Assembly: GCA_964442495.1 (NCBI GenBank)
Contig: CAYTZN010000002.1
Span: 1 to 64,000 of the forward strand
Direction of reading: 5' to 3'
Origin: CAYTZN01 sp964442495
GTDB taxonomy: Bacteria; Pseudomonadota; Gammaproteobacteria; Legionellales; Legionellaceae
DNA: 64,000 nt
This document shows, in pieces, positions 45,648-54,151 of the stretch. The notes below the pieces were generated by a model. The model saw nothing but the letters and a program-made list of their open reading frames with translations, was not told the DNA's origin and made no database searches. The stretch's first letter is position 1; every line of letters begins with the position of its first letter. Made by a program: the position numbers and the translations under genes.

Positions 45648-47245
45648 GTCACGCATTAGCACATGGCAATGAACATGAAGCTCATGGTCCAGAACAAGGC
45701 AAAGGAATAATAGGGTTTATTAAACGCTGGCTTTTTACAACTAACCATAAAGACATTGGTACATTGTACCTCTGGCTAGCCATGTTTAGTTTTTTTGTTG
45801 CCGGAGGCATGGCCCTGGTCATAAGAGCGGAGCTTTTTCAGCCTGGCCACCGTTTTGTTGACCCTAATTTTTTCAATCAAATGACCACAATGCATGGATT
45901 AATCATGTTATTTGGTGTTGTGATGCCTGCGTTCACGGGAATGGCCAATTGGCAAATCCCGATGATGATAGGCGCACCCGACATGGCACTGCCACGTTTA
46001 AACAACTGGAGTTTCTGGCTCCTGCCGTTTGCTTTTGCATTGTTAGGCTCAACGCTCTTCCAAAATGGGGGTGGACCTAATTTTGGTTGGACCATGTACG
46101 CACCATTATCTACAAAATTTGCTCCTCCCAGCACAGACTTTATGATTTTTGCCATTCATATGATGGGTATATCGTCTATCATGGGTTCTATCAATATTAT
46201 TGCAACCATTCTGAACATGCGTGCCCCCGGCATGACATTGATGAAAATGCCTGTTTTCGTGTGGAGCTGGTTGGTAACTGCGTTTTTACTCATCGCCATC
46301 ATGCCAGTCCTTGCTGGAGCGGTAACCATGATGTTAGCCGACCGCCATTTTGGGACAAGCTTCTTTGAAGCAGCCGGTGGTGGGGATCCCATTTTATTCC
46401 AGCATATTTTCTGGTTTTTTGGTCACCCTGAGGTGTATGTTCTAGTACTTCCAGCATTTGGTGTGATTTCCGAAGTTATCCCAACGTTTAGCAGAAAGCC
46501 AATATTTGGTTATCATTTTATGGTATATGCCATCATTAGTATTGCGGTATTGTCCTTTATTGTATGGGTACACCATATGTTTACCACAGGTGTTCCTTTG
46601 GGTGCGGAACTCTTTTTCATGTACACCACTATGCTGATTGCAGTACCTACCGGCATTAAAGTGTTTAACTGGGTCGCCACCATGTTTAAAGGTGCTATGA
46701 CCTTTGAAACGCCTATGCTTTTTGCAGTGGCTTTCGTGTTCTTATTTACCATTGGTGGGTTCACAGGGCTCATGCTTGCATTGGTTCCAGCTGATTATCA
46801 ATACCAAGACACCTACTTTGTAGTGGGGCATTTCCATTACGTATTGGTTCCTGGTGTTATATTTTCTCTTATGGCGGCAACCTATTATTGGCTACCTAAA
46901 TGGACCGGACACATGTACAACGAATGCTTAGGTAAATGGCATTTCTGGCTCTCTGTGATTTCCGTAAACATTGCCTTCTTCCCCATGCATTTTTTAGGAT
47001 TAGCGGGTATGCCTCGTCGAATTCCAGATTACGCCTTGCAATTTACCAATTTTAATATGATTTCATCTATTGGAGCGTTCATTTTTGGATTCTCTCAATT
47101 GCTGTTTTTATACAATGTGATTGCGACTGTACGAAAGGGCAAAAAAGTAGATGGCCGTGTTTGGGAAGGTTCACATGGATTAGAGTGGACACTTTCCTCT
47201 CCACCACCCTACCATAGCTTTGTAACACCACCGGATGTTCACTAA
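45644..47245 (+). CDS. coxA: Cytochrome c oxidase subunit I
   Basis: 533-residue polytopic catalytic subunit with heme a, heme a3 and CuB. The motifs TTMHGLIMLFG (heme a ligand His), FWFFGHPEVYVLVLPAFG (CuB His and cross-linked Tyr), VWVHHMFTTG (CuB His pair) and HFHYVLVPG (heme ligands) are intact. It reduces oxygen to water and pumps protons. Second of the coxB-coxA-ctaG-coxC set. Confidence 0.98.
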   Translation: MSHALAHGNEHEAHGPEQGKGIIGFIKRWLFTTNHKDIGTLYLWLAMFSFFVAGGMALVIRAELFQPGHRFVDPNFFNQMTTMHGLIMLFGVVMPAFTGMANWQIPMMIGAPDMALPRLNNWSFWLLPFAFALLGSTLFQNGGGPNFGWTMYAPLSTKFAPPSTDFMIFAIHMMGISSIMGSINIIATILNMRAPGMTLMKMPVFVWSWLVTAFLLIAIMPVLAGAVTMMLADRHFGTSFFEAAGGGDPILFQHIFWFFGHPEVYVLVLPAFGVISEVIPTFSRKPIFGYHFMVYAIISIAVLSFIVWVHHMFTTGVPLGAELFFMYTTMLIAVPTGIKVFNWVATMFKGAMTFETPMLFAVAFVFLFTIGGFTGLMLALVPADYQYQDTYFVVGHFHYVLVPGVIFSLMAATYYWLPKWTGHMYNECLGKWHFWLSVISVNIAFFPMHFLGLAGMPRRIPDYALQFTNFNMISSIGAFIFGFSQLLFLYNVIATVRKGKKVDGRVWEGSHGLEWTLSSPPPYHSFVTPPDVH

Positions 47246-47257
47246 GAGGTTGTGTGA

Positions 47258-47797
47258 ATGGCTGTAAAGAATCACATAAAATTAGTTACAACCCTGGTGA
47301 TCATGGTATTAAGCATGTTTGCCTTTGGCTTTGCCCTGGTCCCTATTTACAATACCTTGTGTAAAACCTTAGGTATCAATGGCAAAACCAACACAACAGC
47401 GATTGCTTATGATGCAACACATGCCAAAATTTCTAAAAATAGAGAGGTTTGGGTTGAATTTGTTGCCACGAATAACGGTGGGGTTCCTTGGGCGTTTTAC
47501 CCCAAAACTAAAAAACTAAAAGTACACCCAGGTGAAATGGCAAAGCTTGCGTTTTACGCAGAGAACAAAACCAATCACCGCATGACTGTTCAAGCAATAC
47601 CAAGTGTCACACCTGGAATTGCCGCTAAATACTTAAAAAAAACCGAATGCTTTTGCTTCACTCAGCAAACATTAGGTGGTCATGAAGCCATGGACATGCC
47701 ATTGCTTTTTCATTTAGACACCGATTTACCAGCCAACGTGAAAACCATCACGCTGGCTTATACTTTGTTTGATGTGACAGATAGAGTCACGCATTAG
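47258..47797 (+). CDS. ctaG: Cytochrome c oxidase assembly protein CtaG/Cox11
   Basis: 179-residue copper chaperone that inserts CuB into subunit I. One N-terminal membrane helix (VTLVIMVLSMFAFGFALVP) precedes a periplasmic immunoglobulin-like domain with the copper-binding KTECFCFTQQTLGGHE and EMAKLAFYAENK segments. Located between coxA and coxC as in many proteobacteria. Confidence 0.96.
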   Translation: MAVKNHIKLVTTLVIMVLSMFAFGFALVPIYNTLCKTLGINGKTNTTAIAYDATHAKISKNREVWVEFVATNNGGVPWAFYPKTKKLKVHPGEMAKLAFYAENKTNHRMTVQAIPSVTPGIAAKYLKKTECFCFTQQTLGGHEAMDMPLLFHLDTDLPANVKTITLAYTLFDVTDRVTH

Positions 47798-47816
47798 GAA
47801 CAGGAGATATCAGATC

Positions 47817-48686
47817 ATGGGAGCACATGGCACATATTACATCCCAAAACCCAGTCATTGGCCGCTCGTAGGCTCTGTAGGCCTCACAACCACTTTGGTA
47901 GGCGCTGCTTCATGGATGCATACTGACTGGTATGGCCCATACCTCTTTACAATAGGCCTGTCGATTCTCGTGTCGATGATGTTTGGCTGGTTTGGTCAAG
48001 TCATCTATGAAAATCAGAAAGGGCTTTATGACCTTCAAGTAGATCGCTCTTTTCGATGGGGAATGTGCTGGTTTATTTTTTCCGAAGTTTGCTTTTTTGG
48101 CGCATTTTTCGGGGCACTTTTCTTCAGCAGACTCTGGTCTATTCCACTGCTTGGCGGTGATATACACCCCATCACCCACATTACCTTATGGCCCGATTTT
48201 AAAGCAGCCTGGCCTGTGCTCATTAACCCAAATAATCAAGCGTTTGTAGGCGCACGTGAAGCCATGGGGGCTTGGGGCCTTGCCGCCATCAACACGTTGG
48301 TTTTATTAACCTCTGGTGTCACGATCACCTGGGCACATTGGGCATTAAAATTAAATAAGCGCCATCAATTGTGCATTGGCCTGGGCTTAACAGCAGCTCT
48401 TGGCGTCTTTTTCCTCTTCCTCCAAGCACATGAATATTATGATGCGTATACCGAGATGAATTTAACCTTAGACGCAGGCATTTACGGTACAACTTTTTTC
48501 ATGCTAACAGGGTTTCACGGCTTGCATGTCACCATTGGTACCATCATGTTAATCGTTATTTTAATCCGCTCCTTGCGAGGACATTTTACACCCGAGCGGC
48601 ATTTTGCTTTTGAGGCCGTTGCATGGTACTGGCATTTTGTAGATGTTGTTTGGCTCTTTTTATTTATATTTGTATACTGGCTCTAA
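47817..48686 (+). CDS. coxC: Cytochrome c oxidase subunit III
   Basis: 289-residue membrane protein with seven predicted helices. Typical subunit III sequences include WGMCWFIFSEVCFFGAFF, GFHGLHVTIGT and the C-terminal AVAWYWHFVDVVWLFLFIFVYW. AGGAGA precedes ATG 47817. It stabilises the catalytic core. No other cox gene follows. Confidence 0.97.
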   Translation: MGAHGTYYIPKPSHWPLVGSVGLTTTLVGAASWMHTDWYGPYLFTIGLSILVSMMFGWFGQVIYENQKGLYDLQVDRSFRWGMCWFIFSEVCFFGAFFGALFFSRLWSIPLLGGDIHPITHITLWPDFKAAWPVLINPNNQAFVGAREAMGAWGLAAINTLVLLTSGVTITWAHWALKLNKRHQLCIGLGLTAALGVFFLFLQAHEYYDAYTEMNLTLDAGIYGTTFFMLTGFHGLHVTIGTIMLIVILIRSLRGHFTPERHFAFEAVAWYWHFVDVVWLFLFIFVYWL

Positions 48687-48722
48687 GCATCGATTATATA
48701 GCCTTACTCAATGGAGCGTCTG

Positions 48723-50366
48723 ATGAAATGGATAACTTCACTAAAAGAACGAACAGAGCGTTTTTTTAATAACAAAACCACCCTTGTTGTTGTTAGCTCT
48801 TCTTATCAGACGCTAAGTTATCTATTTAAACAAGTAGGTGTCCTGCCAGAGGCCATTGGCGGTGCGGTAACGCATACGCCAACGCGGAAAATAGCCTCTC
48901 AAATGGGGCGTATCTTACTTGAGGATGTGGCACCATTAGTACTCATCACATACGTAAGCCAGCAAATTCAAGAACATGGTCAAGAATATATCAATGAAGA
49001 ATCCAATAATAGCTTAAGCGCCCAGACGCTTTTAGAGCTAGGCCTCATCTTTCTTCAAGCTGCAACCTGGCTTTACAAGCAACGTGCAGCAACCCAACTG
49101 ATCACAAGAACCACCATACTCACACTCAGTGCAGCACAAGCGTTAAAAGAGACCAAAAAAACCGCACCAATAACAGTATGCAAAGAAGCCGAATGCTCCT
49201 CACTCCGATTTTTGCAAGGTACTGTTCGTGATAATGTTAACTATTATGCAACTGCAGGCGCTATATCAATAGTTGGCTTTATTCCTGGCATAGGCCAACC
49301 TCTTGCAAGTATTTTGAAGTTAGATCTCATGGGACGCTATGTAACAGGGATTGTATTGGCGGATGCGTGCAACCGACATCAAGTTGTTTTTTTACAAGAA
49401 TATCCTGAAATAAAACTGTCCTTAGGTATTGGCCACGCAAGCATCACGTGGCTTTTAAGTATTCTTATCGAAAAAACCACGAGCATTCCGAGGGCATTAT
49501 CCCAAGATGCCCTGGACCCGTTAGCCCTTATTGTACTAATAAGCATAGCTTTTCAACTGCACATGCCTGCCTTAAAACAAACATCCTCTCGAAAAATCAT
49601 TGATCCCATTGGGACCTTTCAGTGGATTATTGGGTCTAACTTAGACACATGGCTTCTTGGACTAAAAGTAAAAATCCCTCGAATGCTTGACGCCTCTGAT
49701 TCACGTCAAGACATTGGTACAGTAGTCTTAGCTTGGCCATGGGCTCAGAAGGCTAACGAGATATCACGTATATTTAACATGCCTTTAGTACGTTTGCTAC
49801 TGCCACCCGCCTTACACAACCTAGGTGCTATTTTTGAACATCCCATTTTTATTGAAAGGCTTTTTCGCGATCCTATTTTTCGTGCAAATTGGTCCGCTGT
49901 ACAAACCAAAATAATACGTACAATTAACATTATTGATACAATTAAATATGACCCTCTCGTCGTGGCAGCCGGTCTATTGCCCGAAGATACGAGAGCCGCG
50001 GCTATGAGCCAAGCTTTAGGTCTTCCAAAAAATGTGGCGAAAGTCGTATATGCACTGCTCACGGACACCAAAATTGCAGATAAATTATTGTCTTTAAAAT
50101 ATGAGATAGAAAGACTCAATGTAGATACCCCTTTAGCTATCAGCATTGATCACAACGGATTGGCCCAACAGCCACCCTTAGTGCTAAATCAAAAACCACA
50201 AGAGCAAGAAGCACTAACCCCAACGCACCAAAACAGTTTTGCAAAAGGACTCACCTTTTTTGAGTCTGAAGAAGAGGGCTCCAGGTCAGCGTCCGATACT
50301 GCCTCAGAAGCAGATCCCGACGAGGATTGGGTGGGGCTTCGGCTTCGCAGAAAAAAAGGGCTATAG
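48723..50366 (+). CDS. Unknown 547-residue protein, hydrophobic segments and acidic tail
   Basis: ATG 48723 (MKWITSLKERTERFF) has GGAGCG six bases upstream; ATG 48711 is in frame but less well placed. The middle has several hydrophobic stretches (AISIVGFIPGIGQPL, LSLGIGHASITWLLSILI, PLALIVLISIAFQL) that may be membrane helices. The last 70 residues are polar, with a Glu/Ser/Asp-rich block (FESEEEGSRSASDTASEADP) and a basic end (LRLRRKKGL). I do not recognise a family, but comparable large multi-helix proteins with E-rich tails occur in Legionella. Effector function is inference. It begins just after coxC but is not expected to take part in respiration. Confidence 0.78.
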   Translation: MKWITSLKERTERFFNNKTTLVVVSSSYQTLSYLFKQVGVLPEAIGGAVTHTPTRKIASQMGRILLEDVAPLVLITYVSQQIQEHGQEYINEESNNSLSAQTLLELGLIFLQAATWLYKQRAATQLITRTTILTLSAAQALKETKKTAPITVCKEAECSSLRFLQGTVRDNVNYYATAGAISIVGFIPGIGQPLASILKLDLMGRYVTGIVLADACNRHQVVFLQEYPEIKLSLGIGHASITWLLSILIEKTTSIPRALSQDALDPLALIVLISIAFQLHMPALKQTSSRKIIDPIGTFQWIIGSNLDTWLLGLKVKIPRMLDASDSRQDIGTVVLAWPWAQKANEISRIFNMPLVRLLLPPALHNLGAIFEHPIFIERLFRDPIFRANWSAVQTKIIRTINIIDTIKYDPLVVAAGLLPEDTRAAAMSQALGLPKNVAKVVYALLTDTKIADKLLSLKYEIERLNVDTPLAISIDHNGLAQQPPLVLNQKPQEQEALTPTHQNSFAKGLTFFESEEEGSRSASDTASEADPDEDWVGLRLRRKKGL

Positions 50367-50515
50367 CGACTAATTTGCCACACCAATGAAATACTAAACA
50401 ACACGGGGCACTCTCAGTCCGATTGTTTCATGGCGTTATCTATTTTAAGCATGCATACACTTAAACGAATTTCTATGCCATAATTTTCCTATCACCTACT
50501 GCCTAAACGTAAAGC

Positions 50516-50893
50516 ATGAATTTTTGGACCGAATTCAAACTTTTTGCCATGCGTGGCAACGTTATGGACCTTGCCGTAGCTGTTGTCATTGGCACGGCTT
50601 TTAGTAAAATTGTCTCGTCTCTTGTGGATGGCATTATAATGCCTTTAATTGGTCTATTATTAGGTGGCATTAATATCGCCCAAAAATCGTTTACTGTGGG
50701 GCAAGCCATCATAAAATGGGGGTTGTTTCTTCAAACCATTATTGATTTTACAATCATTGCCTTTTCCATTTTTTTAGCTATAAAATTTATAGCCCTCTTA
50801 CAAAAGAAAGAAGCCCCTACACCCGAAAACATATCTCGAGAAAGCATTTTATTAACAGAAATACGCAATCTTTTAATAAAGCAAAAAAACTAA
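50516..50893 (+). CDS. mscL: Large-conductance mechanosensitive channel
   Basis: 125-residue pentameric channel that opens under high membrane tension on hypo-osmotic shock. The N-terminal FKLFAMRGNVMDLAVAVVIGTAF helix, the second helix (FTIIAFSIFLAIKFI) and the cytoplasmic helix (LLTEIRNLL) are all present, with the periplasmic loop rather short. Flanked by lineage-specific genes. Confidence 0.97.
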   Translation: MNFWTEFKLFAMRGNVMDLAVAVVIGTAFSKIVSSLVDGIIMPLIGLLLGGINIAQKSFTVGQAIIKWGLFLQTIIDFTIIAFSIFLAIKFIALLQKKEAPTPENISRESILLTEIRNLLIKQKN

Positions 50894-51249
50894 AAATTAA
50901 ACGTTTTTTCTCAAAAGCAATCATTAATGCATCGAACCTTGCACGTCTATTCAAAAAAAATGCCTTACCTTTGATTGTTAAATCCCTATTAAACATAAGA
51001 CCACAAAATATTTTGCTTTTTCTTTAACTATAAACAACATCAAAGGGAAAACTAAAAAAATTACTTATTTTGTCTAATTTACATGGCCTAGCGATAACGC
51101 CCCTCACTTTAAGCAAGATATCCAGCAATCCAGCTAAACTCATGGCTCCTGCTAACAAGCAACAAGACTCTAAAAATGTAAATCAATATAAAAATTTCCC
51201 CTTCAAAAAATGTGAATTTAAAATTCAAAATCACAAATAAACGACCTTT
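50894..51249 (+). other. Gene-free AT-rich spacer
   Basis: About 355 very AT-rich bases between mscL and the promoter of the LRR gene. Frames are short and their products compositionally odd; I see no repeat, RNA or coding signal that I can support. It marks the left side of the accessory stretch that contains the LRR gene and the IS66 remnant. Confidence 0.6.
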
Positions 51250-51278
51250 TTGACTTGTTTTAATAGCTAATGTATAAT
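51250..51278 (+). promoter_or_regulatory. Strong promoter of the LRR gene
   Basis: TTGACT (51250-51255) and TATAAT (51273-51278) are exactly 17 bases apart. Transcription should start near 51285, leaving a short leader with GGAG before ATG 51314. Confidence 0.7.
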
Positions 51279-51313
51279 ATAAGTCCATAATTGGCATTTT
51301 TTGGAGTTAAAGC

Positions 51314-52252
51314 ATGTCCTTAAATATTCAGCAGATAGAAAAAGGGACTACAGATGATCACTTAAATTTTTTTAATATGAGGCTTAATGACAAAGATGCT
51401 TTGTTGGTGTCTGATTATTTAAACGAACACCCTGAAATCAAAACACTTGAGATTGCTTGTAATGACTTAGGTCTAGAAGGAGCAATCGCCCTGGCTAGCA
51501 ATAAAACCATCACGACACTCAATATTAGTTTTAATCGGGTCGGTGCCGAGGGAGCAAGTGCTCTAGCCAAAAATAGCACCATCTTAACCCTTGATATTTG
51601 TGATAATAGCATTGGGGTTGCGGGTGCAACGGCTCTAGCCAATAATAGCACTATCACAACACTTAAAATTTGTAGAAATAATGTCGGCTCTGATGGCGCA
51701 AGCGCTTTAGCTCGTAATACAACAATCACAACACTTGAGATTAGTGGCAATGCCATTAGTGATATAGGCGCAAGTAATTTGGCTAAGAGTAGAACCATCA
51801 GGGTCCTTGATATTAATGCCAATGAAATTGGTCCTGAAGGAGCCCGCACACTTGCTACTAATGAAACTATCACCACACTAAATGTTAGTGCTAATAAAAT
51901 CGGTGATGTGGGCGCAAAAGCTTTGGCTAGCAACCACACCATTAAATATCTTACTGTCAGTTCTAGTGAAATAGGCCATGAAGGTGCAGTGGCTCTGGCT
52001 TTGAATACAAGCATAATAACTCTAAGTGATCACTCTAATGAATGCACAGACGTGACAGCGAAAATCATTGCAGAAACCGATCCTATAAAAAGAGCAAATT
52101 TTGCAAATCCAGGGACTCGAATAGTCCCTAAATTAAAAAGAATTGCACTTTTTGCAGTACAAAAGCATAACGAAAAGGAACATGTTATACCTATCGGTAA
52201 AAATGATTTACCTTTAAATTTAAAAGAAGACCTTTTAAATAAAAGACCATAG
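51314..52252 (+). CDS. Leucine-rich repeat protein (RNase-inhibitor type repeats)
   Basis: 312 residues. Residues 42-257 are nine tandem 24-residue units of the form x-T-L-x-I-x-x-N-x-I-G-x-x-G-A-x-A-L-A-x-N-x-T-I, the last one degenerate. This is the LRR_6/NLR-like class found in eukaryotic immune proteins and in Legionella effectors. N- and C-terminal caps are polar; the C-terminus ends in a Lys-rich segment (LKEDLLNKRP). No signal peptide. A protein-protein interaction role in the host is likely by analogy but not shown. It lies next to a decayed IS66 transposase, which supports acquisition by transfer. Confidence 0.87.
   Translation: MSLNIQQIEKGTTDDHLNFFNMRLNDKDALLVSDYLNEHPEIKTLEIACNDLGLEGAIALASNKTITTLNISFNRVGAEGASALAKNSTILTLDICDNSIGVAGATALANNSTITTLKICRNNVGSDGASALARNTTITTLEISGNAISDIGASNLAKSRTIRVLDINANEIGPEGARTLATNETITTLNVSANKIGDVGAKALASNHTIKYLTVSSSEIGHEGAVALALNTSIITLSDHSNECTDVTAKIIAETDPIKRANFANPGTRIVPKLKRIALFAVQKHNEKEHVIPIGKNDLPLNLKEDLLNKRP
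51437..52084 (+). repeat. Nine tandem 72-bp units encoding LRRs
   Basis: Each unit is 72 bases and encodes one 24-residue leucine-rich repeat; the first eight units keep the L..N.IG..GA.ALA.N.TI pattern (repeat 5 has ISDIGASNLAK, repeat 9 is degenerate). The units differ at many codons, so the array is old rather than recently amplified. Confidence 0.85.
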
Positions 52253-52276
52253 GTTGTAGTAGCTTACTTGGTTTTT

Positions 52277-52547
52277 TTACATAGCCTGAGCCCAACCCAA
52301 GAAGGTACCTTAGGTACTTGGGTAAATAAAGCAATAGATTTTTTGACGCTTTTAGTCAAACTCATGGAAAACAATATCCAACGTTATGACGTTGCCTATG
52401 CAGATCAAACGACGTAACAAGTGCTTAAAAAAATCGGCCTGACTACACAAAAATTATAAATTATATATGTGGCTCTTTGCCGGTGGAGCACCGAATAAAT
52501 GCGCTTTTTACGCACACCATGAAACAACTTGCAACACCCATATTTGA
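52277..52547 (+). pseudogene. Decayed IS66-family transposase (TnpC) fragment
   Basis: Translating from 52277 gives LGTWVNKAIDFLTLLVKLME, then YDVAYADQTT, a stop (52415-52417), and QVLKKIGLTTQKL. One frame over, from 52464, YMWLFAGGAPNKCAFYAHHE follows. These match consecutive conserved parts of IS66 transposases ('tmarWv...', 'yDvl.aDET.vqVLkE.G', 'YmWv..gGpp.k'). The catalytic ADET is changed to ADQT. At least one stop and one frameshift interrupt it, and only about 85 of some 500 codons remain. No inverted repeats or partner genes (tnpA/tnpB) are visible. Confidence 0.7.
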
Positions 52548-52699
52548 TACCAACAGTATGAGAAGCTTGCCTAACTTGATTTTTCCTAAATAAAGTGGAT
52601 TAATTTACCTCATACAAGCATGCTAAATTGATCAATTATTTTTTTTTGTTTATTATTTTTCTATAATGGTTGTTATTTTTACCAATTATAGGGGTAATC

Positions 52700-54151
52700 A
52701 TGAGAGATTATCAACGCAAACTTCAGTCGCGCTCATACCGTAAGGACCACATTAGAGGAAAAACTACAAAGCCTATCAATTTCAGTCCAAAACAAATAAA
52801 AAATAAGGGGTTTAAAGATTACTATTTTATTTTAAATACATTTGAGACACTTAGTAACACCCAAAAGGGACTGTTAATAATTACTGCATTACTGTTGGTT
52901 GGAGGCGGGGTGGCTATTGCAAGTGGCCGAAGCTGGATTGAGCCAGATATTAACATTGCCACGTTGGCTCTTCGCCAAAAGCCCTCTTGTCTGCCTCAAG
53001 TGCACGGGGTAAGAGGGGTGCAGCAAGCTTTTTTTTCTCAACCAGCATTACCAAAGGTGTATGTTGAGGACGTACCAAAGAAGCCGATACTATTTTACAA
53101 AGGATTTATAGTAAAGGATGTTTCACGCGATATTAGCCATTGCGAGAAAAAAACACATGGGCTAAGTGCAGGCAAAATATGTGACATTGGCGGGATACGA
53201 CATTATCTAAAAGTGGTTGAAACAGAGAATGCGCATCCTGGCCGTAAAACAAACTCACTGTTAGGAATCTATAATCTAGCACTTCTTCGTAATAGTTTAA
53301 GTGTAACGGTGCCCAGTGTTTTCATGGCATTTGAAAAGGATGGTAGCTACCCCGCTGATATAGAGGTTGTTGCCCCTGCATCGTTCTATGTTGCTTCTAA
53401 GACGGTTCAGCATTTCGAGACAGGTCGTGAGTTAATAAAAAAAATACATCGACAACAACATCTTTATCAAATAAAAAATCCCTTTTTAACTCAAAATTTA
53501 TCATCTATAAAACGGGAACAAATCGTTGCTAAAATTGGAGAGCATGGCTTAGCAAAACTGGCTGTGGCAGGTACATTTTTCCAGGACTTAGTAAATAATG
53601 ATGGTAATTGGGGATTTGATAATCGTGGACTGGTAATTATAGATGTGGATAACTCACCCGCAACACTCCAAGAGTATCTGGCTGAAGCAGCACGTATGCC
53701 TGGAAATATTGAATTGGATTTCTCAATGAATACCATTATAGCAATGAAGAAAAACTACTTAGACATGCTTCAAAAAGAGTTACCTGTTATACATCATAGT
53801 GTGGATATGAAAGGAATATTTTATCAGGCACTTGTAAAAATTTACATTGAGGCATGCAATCGAGCACTTATGAGAATTAGGGAAAAATATCCCACGCTTC
53901 TTTCACACATACCAACACCTGTAGTGAATGATATTTTATCTGAGAGCTTTCTTGAGGCTATGGATTATGCTCGAAAAAATAATTTTTTTCAACCTGCCAT
54001 CGTTATGAAGTCGGGGCGAATCCTCAAGATGGTTCGACCCGTTCGCTGTTGTTATCGATATGAGCGGCTCGGAGCAATCTTTCTTACCTATGTGCCGGTC
54101 ACTTGTTTTTTTTCTGTGGCCTTGTCCAGCCAGGCACTGTTTTTTGCGTAG
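52700..54151 (+). CDS. Unknown membrane-anchored protein with kinase-like catalytic segment
   Basis: From ATG 52700 (MRDYQRKLQSRSYRK; AGGGG upstream) the product has 483 residues. A basic N-terminus and one membrane helix (about 57-75) precede a soluble domain. In that domain GIRHYLKVVE (Lys171), FFQDLVNNDGNWG (Asp286, Asn303) and LVIIDVDNS (Asp315/Asp317) recall the ATP-lysine, catalytic loop and metal-binding Asp of atypical kinases such as the HipA/phosphoinositide-kinase folds used by Legionella effectors. The final 30 residues overlap the antisense end of glmU by 53 bases and are cysteine/aromatic-rich, so the native C-terminus may have been altered by a deletion or frameshift. A TATAAT at 52662-52667 may be its -10 box. 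Confidence 0.72.
   Translation: MRDYQRKLQSRSYRKDHIRGKTTKPINFSPKQIKNKGFKDYYFILNTFETLSNTQKGLLIITALLLVGGGVAIASGRSWIEPDINIATLALRQKPSCLPQVHGVRGVQQAFFSQPALPKVYVEDVPKKPILFYKGFIVKDVSRDISHCEKKTHGLSAGKICDIGGIRHYLKVVETENAHPGRKTNSLLGIYNLALLRNSLSVTVPSVFMAFEKDGSYPADIEVVAPASFYVASKTVQHFETGRELIKKIHRQQHLYQIKNPFLTQNLSSIKREQIVAKIGEHGLAKLAVAGTFFQDLVNNDGNWGFDNRGLVIIDVDNSPATLQEYLAEAARMPGNIELDFSMNTIIAMKKNYLDMLQKELPVIHHSVDMKGIFYQALVKIYIEACNRALMRIREKYPTLLSHIPTPVVNDILSESFLEAMDYARKNNFFQPAIVMKSGRILKMVRPVRCCYRYERLGAIFLTYVPVTCFFSVALSSQALFFA

Noticed and set aside
51109..51297. 62-codon minus-strand frame in the spacer upstream of the LRR gene
   Set aside because: It crosses the strong plus-strand promoter, and its product is low-complexity aromatic/Leu sequence.
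51415..52014. 199-codon minus-strand frame opposite the LRR gene
   Set aside because: It is the mirror of the repetitive LRR codons, giving low-complexity Leu/Ala/Ser sequence without a start signal.
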